Made by a program: the position numbers and the translations under genes | Shown here: one piece after another, positions 57,112 through 64,000 of the stretch | Numbering within the stretch: the stretch's first letter is position 1 | How the letters are laid out: every line of letters begins with the position of its first letter | The notes under the pieces: model-generated | The model's input: the letters and a program-made list of their open reading frames with translations, nothing else | The model's database searches: none | Told to the model about the DNA's origin: nothing | DNA from: Culex pipiens pallens | Taxonomy: Eukaryota; Arthropoda; Insecta; Diptera; Culicidae | Direction of reading: 5' to 3' | Assembly (NCBI RefSeq): GCF_016801865.2 | Contig: NC_068938.1 | Location: 54,470,950 to 54,534,949, forward strand | Length of the DNA: 64,000 bases

Positions 57112-57375
57112 ATGGGAGAGAAATGGCAACGCCCAGCTAACAGAAACAAACGAATGTCAAAAAACCCTTCAAAGCTTTTTGTCCTAATGAAAAATGTCTA
57201 TGCTTGCAATGAAAACAATATTGACAACCGGAAGAGTTTGCTGATGCAATTGAAATCCTATTTATGTACCATCAAGAAAGAGATTGTTCAAGCAAGAGAG
57301 AACATCGAGAAAAGAAGAGCATACTTCGATGAAGAAGGGACTACAGAAAACATCGAAAATGAATTAGAAGATTGA
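57112..57375 (+). CDS. Unidentified small ORF, charged and helix-prone
   Basis: 87 codons, starting MGEKWQRP. The composition is protein-like (Lys, Glu, Asn, Arg rich, about 25 acidic or basic residues in the last 40). The C-terminal half (KKEIVQARENIEKRR and onward) is likely helical or coiled coil. It stands out because it lies in AT-rich DNA where most frames are Phe/Leu/Lys noise. No family recognised, no Kozak preference (agctATGg), no splice site upstream, no signal peptide. It could be a small gene, a terminal exon, a piece of a decayed element, or chance. Confidence 0.25.
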   Translation: MGEKWQRPANRNKRMSKNPSKLFVLMKNVYACNENNIDNRKSLLMQLKSYLCTIKKEIVQARENIEKRRAYFDEEGTTENIENELED

Positions 57376-58719
57376 AAACCAGAGAGAACACAGTAAAAAT
57401 ACATTGCATTTAGGAAGTTTGAAAATTTGGTTACTTCTGTTTTGAGTAATTTTACCGAAAATAATGTGTAAAATTATGGAATTGCATAAAATCCTGATGT
57501 AAAATTACACATTCTTGGCACAAAATATGTCACCATTACCAGATGTAATATTACCATTATTATTTTACTGTACAGACTGTTTTTCTTAATAAAAGAAAAT
57601 CCTAAATGTTGCATGTCTGTTAATAAACTGTATTTAAGCAAAAAGCTTGAAAACAAAAACATTAAAAAAAATTTGGCAATGTTACATTTAGAAATCCTGA
57701 AATATTTTTTGCCAAAAAATGTGTAATTTTACATCAGGAACAAGTGAAATTATCATCAGTGTCTGTTGAATTTTGCAATTTAACACATCATTTTAAGTAA
57801 AATTATTCAAAAATTTGTTATATTCATCTATTCCAATTCCCAACCTTCCCAAATATTGTTTTATGTGTAGCTGATACATTTATGAAAAAGCTATTTTTTA
57901 AACTAAAATAGCTGTATCTTCACACTGTTGCGAAAAAAAAAATACTTCAAAAAGCAAAAACATTCAGTAAGAAATTTCCGTCAACATTATAATTTAAAAA
58001 AAATGATTTTATGCTGCAAAATGTTTTTGGATGGATTTAAGAAATTGTAAAAAAATCCTTTCAAAACATTTTTTTTTCTTGACCGTGGTGTTTGTTCAAA
58101 TCAACAACTTCCCGAGTCAATATAAACAAAAATTATAATGCTGGGACCCCTAGCTATGATTTCATGTGAAATAGGGATTTTCGAATGATTTAGAACAAAT
58201 TTTATATTTACTCTCCAAGTATTATAAATTTGGTGGTTTTATTACGGTGGTCTATTGCAAAAAAAAATCAATGCAAATGATCTCAAATTACTATCAAAAT
58301 ATGTACAAAATTAAAAGCCTTCTAATGTACATAAAATTCCGACATACGTATTTTTTTAATAAAAATTTAGTCCAAAAATAGTTTTTATTCGCTGACAATT
58401 TTCGTTAATCAACGGTATAAAATCATGGGACATGTCATTTTCATGGGAAATTTTATTTACTTTTAGAATCTGCAATAACCTAGAAGGTTTTTTTCTCATT
58501 TAGAACAAACTTTTTCATTTTAAAATACCGTAATTTTTCAAACTTTTGAGGTTTATTTTTATTGTTTTATTATTTTATTTCATGGCTAAAATCATCTTAT
58601 TGGAAAAACATAAAAAATGGAAATAGCTTTTTGGACCTAAGAGCTCCCAGTTCAATAATGAGCTAATTTGAAATATTAAACTTGATATTAAACATGATTT
58701 TAAAACCTTATCCTGTCAT
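57376..58719. other. AT-rich DNA, nothing recognised
   Basis: Repeated acat/tgtaaaattac words at 57468-57560 and 57715-57810 (gtaatattac, gtgtaattttac) hint at a decayed inverted repeat, not resolved. Confidence 0.4.
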
Positions 58720-59690
58720 TTAAACACCGCTCCCTGCAAAAATGCAACCATTATTGTTGCGTCTTTTTTCGCGATGCTTCATTTACCATCTGGGTGTGGG
58801 GGGGGCCGTGGGAAGCATCCATTTTGGCCCAGCCCTGGTGGCACAATTCGACGACCGCTAGCTGTCAGTTTGCAGTCGTCATCATAAGTGAGAACCGATT
58901 CCTTTCCCCCTCCTTGGTTTCCTTTTTTTGCTGTGCTGTTTATTTTTTCTCCTCCTTTCTGTTTCGATTGCCAAACGCAATCAGTCAAAAATCTTTCACA
59001 TTTATTTATCACTCACACGCAGATCTTTCTTTCTGATGTTGAGCGCAGCTCCGACGCACAAAAGCCGCAGCGTCATTTTTCTGACTTTGGTTTTGCTGGC
59101 CAAAATCAGCGCGGATTTAGTCAAGGAGGAAGATCAAGAAGAAGAGCAAAAACACCTCTCTCGATTTGACCCGCGTAAATGCCCCTGAAACGGTTCGCAA
59201 AGTGCATATTCATTACCGCGAGCACGTGTGCGTGTGTGTGAATGCATCGTATTCAAAATCCTTAAAAAATCGTTTCCAAAAGGCACGTCAGGATTTGGTT
59301 TATCCCCTCGTCATGCTGCAAAATGTGCACACAAACACGCACTCTCATGTCAAAAGCGACCTCTCTGCGGCGTGGAGGCGAAAAATTATTGTTATTAGCG
59401 GTTTTGGCAGCAAACAAAGCGAAACTGCAAATTGACGATTTTAGCAACGCGCGCTGATGACCACCGCAGCCGGCAGGCAGGTTGGTCGTTTGCCGGTGGG
59501 TGCTGCAGGGACACGCCCCGAGGGGTTTACCCGCACTGCATTTTTTTTTCGGCCGGAGGTTGTTGCCATCCCAAATGCGGGATCAAAACGTGATTGATGC
59601 AGAAAGGGATTTGCGAGTGCATAGGGAAATGGCTTTAAAATACACGGTTACGATATTGAACCTTCAACGAAGTTGATTAACCAACTTAGA
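58720..59690. other. Unique GC-richer island
   Basis: Open frames in three phases on plus (58794-59435) are shadows of one GC-rich stretch. None recognised. Possibly regulatory. Confidence 0.35.
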
Positions 59691-59827
59691 ATTCCTTAAT
59701 TAGACTTCCCAAATATTTGCAATGTTAAATAAAACATAAGGGTAACACTTTATTTTTATATATTCTCTATATAGTTTTTCAAATCTAGTGCCAATAAAAT
59801 AAAATAAAAAAATAACAATGTGAAAAT

Positions 59828-60430
59828 AGAAGTTTATGCAACAAGTTGCAAAAAGAGGATTTTTTCAGCACGAGTCGTACATTTATCCAACGAGGTTCAC
59901 CGAGTTGGATAAATACGAAGAGTGCTAAAAAAATCAAGTTTTGCAACGAGTTCCATACAAATTTTTTGCAATTCCGAAAAACACCCATTGAGTGAAATTT
60001 TAAGTCAAATATGCATGAATTTTGTCAATAAATCGTTTAAATCAAAAAAAAATTGAAAAGTGTCCAACGAGGTTCACCGAGTTGGATAAATATGGAGAGT
60101 GCTGAAATAATCAAGTTTTGCAACGAGTTCCATACAACATTTTTTGCAATTCCGAAAGACACCCATTGAGTGAAATTTTAAGTCAAATATGCATGTATTT
60201 TGTCAATAAATCGTTTAAATCAAAAAAATGTTGAAAAGTGTTACTTTTCGAAACAAGTGCTGAAAAGTTCAACTTTTCAGCACCCATTTCAGTGCTGAAA
60301 AATAGAACTTTTTAGCATTTATTTTGAAAAGTGTTGCTATTTGATTTTGTTATTTTTGGAACAAGTAGGCTATTTCGTCGTTCAAGAATGACAGGAAAAA
60401 TTAGTAGTTTCACGACGGAATTGCAAAAAA
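59828..60430 (+). mobile_element. agtagtttatgcaac element, copy 4, with internal duplication
   Basis: Starts agaagtttatgcaacaagtt. A block from tccaacgaggttcaccgagt through gcaacgagttccatac to gaattttgtcaataaatcg at about 59888-60060 is repeated at about 60063-60235 with small changes. It ends tagtttcacgacggaattgc. The right terminal repeat is missing. Confidence 0.75.
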
Positions 60431-60474
60431 ACAGTTTCATCGATTTTCAAGTTTCATAAACAAAAGTTTAAAAA

Positions 60475-60714
60475 AACGAAGTTGACTTTATAGCTGTCGG
60501 CCACCATTGCTAGTACCAACCACTAGTGTCTTAATTTTTATCTACAAGGACTTCGCCGCCCTGGGCTCCTAAGTGTATGAAAGTATGGCACGGAGCGACG
60601 GCGCCGAATACTCATATTTACACAAAGAATTTTAGAGCGCCCGCCGCGGGATTCGAACCGGTGACCTCTGGATTGTGAGTCCAGTGCGTGGTCCGATTGA
60701 TCCACACGGGCGGG
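60475..60714 (-). mobile_element. tRNA-headed SINE, full length, minus
   Basis: A perfect 15-bp duplication acaaaagtttaaaaa flanks it (60460-60474, 60715-60729). On the minus strand it begins with a tRNA-like head (about 60638-60713): gcccgtgtggatcaatcgga, anticodon-arm-like actggactcacaatccaga, B box ggttcgaatccc and closing gcgggc. The body matches the truncated copy at 10799-10955. The 3' end is a T-run after cttcg. The loop reads CAC at the anticodon position, so Val-like, not certain. Confidence 0.9.
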
Positions 60715-60856
60715 ACAAAAGTTTAAAAATAGTTTTAAAATTGCTGCCTTTTCACGCTACTCAACTGCCAAAAATTGAGAAATGTGCCATTTTATGGATA
60801 ATTTAATGTACTTTTTGAATTTGCAATAACCCATGAAAATATTTTTATTTAGACTA

Positions 60857-60879
60857 AAGTTTTTAATTTGTTATTTCGT
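60857..60879. repeat. Left 23-bp target duplication of retroposon C
   Basis: Identical to 62084-62106 (aagttttta...atttcgt). Confidence 0.95.
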
Positions 60880-60912
60880 GAGTCGCGTGGTGTTCGTGGG
60901 GGAGATCGGTTG
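60880..60912 (+). promoter_or_regulatory. Initiator plus DPE in monomer 1 of copy C
   Basis: The 5' end is G-AGTCGCG. Internal junctions read CTCAGTCG, a consensus initiator. With A60881 as +1, GGTTG at 60908-60912 is +28 to +32 and fits RGWYV. Units 2 and 3 keep it; unit 4 has GGTGG, a poor match. Confidence 0.75.
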
Positions 60913-61390
60913 AAGAATCGACGCGCGAGAATCCGCGAGAAAGTGATAGAAGTTTCTGGAATTCATTGAAAAAAGTGTCGCGTGGTGGCCTTGGGAGTTT
61001 GGCCCTCAGTCGCGTGGTGTTCGTGAGGGAGATCGGTTGAAGAATCGACGCGCGAGAATCCGCGAGAAAGTGATAGAAGTTTCTGGAATTCATTGAAAAA
61101 AGTGTCGCGTGGTGGCCTTGGGAGTTTGGCCCTCAGTCGTGTGGTGTTCGTGGGGGAGATCGGTTGAAGAATCGACGCGCGAGAATCCGCGAGAAAGTGA
61201 TAGAAGATTCTGGAATTCATTGAAAATATGTGTCGCGTCGTGGCCTTGGGAGTTTGGCCCTCAGTCGTGTGGTGTTCGTGGGGGAGATCGGTGGGTGAAT
61301 CGACGCGCGAGAATCCGCGAGAAAGTAATGAAGTTTCTTGAATTTATTGATAGAAGGCTTCGCGTCGTCGTGTATATATTGTCTTTCTGT
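60880..61390 (+). repeat. 5' monomer array of copy C, four ~127-bp units
   Basis: gtcg(c/t)gtggtgttcgtg starts at 60882, 61009, 61136 and 61264. Each unit has gaatcgacgcgcgagaatcc and, in the first three, ttgggagtttggccctca at its end. The fourth is shorter and diverges. Confidence 0.93.
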
Positions 61391-62083
61391 TGTTGAGCCG
61401 GTTGTTCGCGGTCCGGACTGGGTAAATTCGTGGTTAAGTTTGTTGCAAAGAAGTCATGCGCGAAGAATTTCATTAAATCGATTGAAACAGTTAGGTGTAT
61501 CAGCACTATTTGAGGTTTACATGATAACGAATAATACGTTGCTAAAAATTTCATTTTGTTTTGAAAGCCCTTCCCAAAGCATCGTTGCTCGGATGGCACG
61601 CCGGCGGTAAGAAGTAAAAAAATACGCGAATGATAAGTCCTTCTCATAGCGTCGTAGCTCAGAAGGCAACGATTATTGTTCACAGTTCACATTCTGGTCA
61701 TATCATCTACCAAGATGAATCCTGACCTACCCTTTCCTTCCCCTACTAACACAATTCCCCCACTTCCCGTGATGCTTGAAGGAGATGCTGTGGATTCAAC
61801 GGTCTCATGCGGTGTCAACAGGTATAGAGCGACAAACTCTGTGTCTGATGAGTCTGCAACTTCAACTATCGGACTAACATTCCTACCTTTGTTGAACTGC
61901 ATCTCCTTGGGGGGGCGCCGGTATTGACTTAAAGCAGAGATCTTCAGGGGTTATACAGTGAGGATGATTAGCTCCCACTACTCATCTGTTGGTTCATTGT
62001 GTAACTTCAGCTGATCCGTCAATAACGGAGTAGCAGCTCATTGGCAGTCAACCATGCTCATGCTCATGCTCATGCTCATGCTC

Positions 62084-62106
62084 AAGTTTTTAATTTGTTA
62101 TTTCGT
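62084..62106. repeat. Right 23-bp target duplication of retroposon C
   Basis: Identical to 60857-60879. Confidence 0.95.
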
Positions 62107-63878
62107 ATTCTTAGCAAAGTTACTTTATAGCAGAGGTTCTCAACCTTTTTCGTTCCATTCTCCATTCGGAACATTTTCTAGAACTTTATTGCCCACTTTA
62201 TACAAAGCATATTTATATTTAACTCCCAGGTTGACAATCATTGATTAATTATGATTTCCATAAATTTACAAGCAAAAGAAAAATCGTTGTCAAAAAGTAT
62301 CAATACTATTCTAACCAACTTGTAGAAGAAACCTTGAGAAAAAATTGCGAATGAAGCAAAATTTATGTCGCTTTACGAATAATCATGGCAATGATGGAAG
62401 TCATCACCTAAATATTACATAATTTATTAAAAAATGTTTCAAATATACTTCAAGTTTGAAAACAAAGACGGAGCAATTAATGCATAAAAAATTGGTGAAA
62501 ACAAGAGATTTTCACATTTTCAAACGTTCTAAAACTGAAGTTGCTGAATCTATTTTTCATGATTTTTTACGCCGGGTTCTTGTTAGAAAAAGTCAAATAC
62601 TGACGACAGTTGAAATGGATTATTATTTATTTATTTTAACAAAAAATAAGCCTGAAAATGTTTAAATATTCACATAAATCCAAAACAAAAACTTGTTTGA
62701 AACTATGTACTCAAGTTTAAATAATTGCCAAAACTTACAAAAAATAATATTTAAAAACCATTTTTAAAAGGTCTGCAAATGTTTGAAGGAATGAAAAATC
62801 TCATTAAAATCAATATGCCTGTAAAAAAAATCGGCAATTTTGCGAGGTTTTTTTTATTTTGATTTTTTTTATTTTACTGATTTTTTTCTGCCTGGCTTCC
62901 TTAAGATCAAAGTTATTTTAGATCATTTGTTTGACCACTAAAGTCTGCATAACATTTTGGTATTTAAAAAGGATATGGTTGAAAACTTCAATATTTCTAC
63001 CTTTTTAAATGATGGTTCTGATTTTAATATTTGTTTCGCAGAGATCACAAAATTTCACTATTGGTTCATGTTTTGACGCTAAAAGTAAGACAATTAGCGT
63101 CAAGAAATCGGCATCACTTTAAAACGAACTGATATTTAAACGTTTTCTAAAACCCATAAAATGAATTATATAAATAACTGGTCTGCTCATGTTCACATAA
63201 ATATCACATATGCATCTTCATTCCTTTTACATTTTAAAATGTTTATTATTCAGTTTGGTTCAGCTTGGTGCTAGAGTACAAAAAATAAGAGAGCAATGGA
63301 TAAATTTAGTACTTTCTTTTAGAAAAATCGATAATATCCCACTTTTCACGAAATCTCATCAAGTAAACTTTTGATAACTAGAAAACTATAATTTATTCGT
63401 GAACTGAGCTTTGAGAAGGCATATTCTCGAAAAAAATGTCAGTTTATTTTTTGCACTTAATGGTTAATATAAACACTAATTGAATTGAATTGAATTGAAT
63501 TAATGGTTTATAATGTTGCACGGTGGAATCACGATATTTTTTCACGAAAATTAAAATGCTATTGAAAACAAAGCTCACATATTAATTTATTCATGAAGTT
63601 ATCCTTAAAGTAATCAAGCGGCTTATGCTTGTGCACCAAACTAGATTAAATTCCACAAAATTGAGTGGTTACCAACCCACAAGCATAACTAAGCTTTACT
63701 AAATTTTATTAGCTTCAAACACTGCTCGGTTGATACCATCATCTAGCCAACTGAGTCAGCCAGTCGACAGTGTTGGTACTCCTCTCTTGCTCGATCACTT
63801 GTTCTACACACTCACTGCCGTTGCTTGTTGCTGCATGCGGTAGCCAAACCGTAAACATTATCTGTGATTATTTATATG
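62107..63878. other. AT-rich DNA, nothing firm
   Basis: A 69-codon frame at 62456-62665 is unrecognised. A tgaat repeat lies at 63480-63500. A short GC-richer patch lies at 63725-63850. Confidence 0.4.
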
Positions 63879-64000
63879 TTTTTTTTTTTTTTTTTTTTAA
63901 ATTTATATTTATTCAGATTTTCTTTTCCATGTACATTCATTCAGTTAAAATATTATTGAGTGTCCAATCACAATCGATGACTTTTCACCTCAATTTTAAA
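63879..64000 (-). mobile_element. 3' end of a second Juan-like element, inverse orientation
   Basis: A T-run (63879-63898, the poly-A tail on minus) is followed by ~102 bp that is the reverse complement of about 53090-53191 with only about three differences. The element continues beyond the right edge. Coding regions are not visible. Confidence 0.93.

Larger units (their letters stand above)
60880..62083 (+). mobile_element. Promoter-monomer retroposon, copy C (full length)
   Basis: 1204 bp between perfect 23-bp duplications. It begins GAGT. In order it has four ~127-bp monomers, a link region, two modules like aagyccttcycaaagcatcg, then gctcggatggcacg (61567 and 61639), gatgaatcctgacctaccc (61713), ctaacattcctacc (61873), aataacggagtagcagct (62022), and a (CATGCT)n tail at about 62053-62083. 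No credible protein. Confidence 0.88.

Noticed and set aside
60638..60713. Functional tRNA gene
   Set aside because: It forms the head of a SINE with a 15-bp target duplication. The closing stem is imperfect and a non-tRNA body follows directly.
61841..61870. Another hammerhead core (ctgatgagtctgc) in retroposon C
   Set aside because: No GAAA follows at a suitable distance and no stem II partner was found.

Overview
This window is non-coding, repeat-dominated DNA from a culicine mosquito, most likely Culex or a close relative. The basis is: an AT-rich background with GC-richer islands; an intact Jockey-clade non-LTR retrotransposon of the Juan type described from mosquitoes; dimeric tRNA-related SINEs (the same idea as the Twin SINE of Culex pipiens); several TA-flanked MITE families; and no prokaryotic gene organisation. 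Species is inferred, not proven. Apart from transposon ORFs, the only host coding sequence I can support is one candidate 93-nt cassette exon (16454-16546). Much of the window could therefore be intergenic or one very long intron.

Layout. 1-2.2 kb: a ~124-bp satellite inside the remains of a transposon whose better copy lies at 12.55-13.2 kb. 2.2-6.4 kb: unique DNA, then old dispersed repeats. 6.4-9.2 kb: a promoter-monomer retroposon (copy A) that has taken an insertion of a Penelope-like foldback carrying hammerhead-ribozyme motifs. 9.2-28.7 kb: unique GC islands separated by SINEs, MITEs, a foldback element with tRNA-like arms, and the candidate exon. 28.8-31.9 kb: a TIR element invaded by retroposon copy B and several hairpin MITEs. 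32-39 kb: unique DNA and degraded repeats. 39.1-41.0 kb: an element carrying a strict 164-bp tandem array. 43.8-46.7 kb: a second tRNA-armed foldback, a TIR element and a SINE. 48.7-53.2 kb: a full-length Juan-like element with both ORFs open and a perfect 14-bp target duplication. 53.2-60.7 kb: repeats, GC islands and a tRNA-headed SINE. 60.9-62.1 kb: retroposon copy C. From 63.88 kb to the end: the 3' end of a second Juan-like copy in inverse orientation.

The most unusual system is the three-copy retroposon family (A, B, C). Each copy has a 21-23-bp target duplication, begins exactly GAGT, carries a 5' tandem array of 117-156-bp monomers and ends 3' in (CATGCT)n or a short variant. The monomers of the three copies are largely unlike each other. 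Yet every family has a (T)CAGT initiator at the monomer junction and an RGWYV downstream promoter element exactly at +28. The 5' GAGT reads as an untemplated cap-derived G plus AGT. This looks like a portable TATA-less RNA polymerase II promoter repeated in tandem, by analogy with mouse L1 monomers. The second most unusual items are the hammerhead-bearing Penelope-like foldback and the inverted-repeat elements whose arms carry tRNA-like polymerase III modules.
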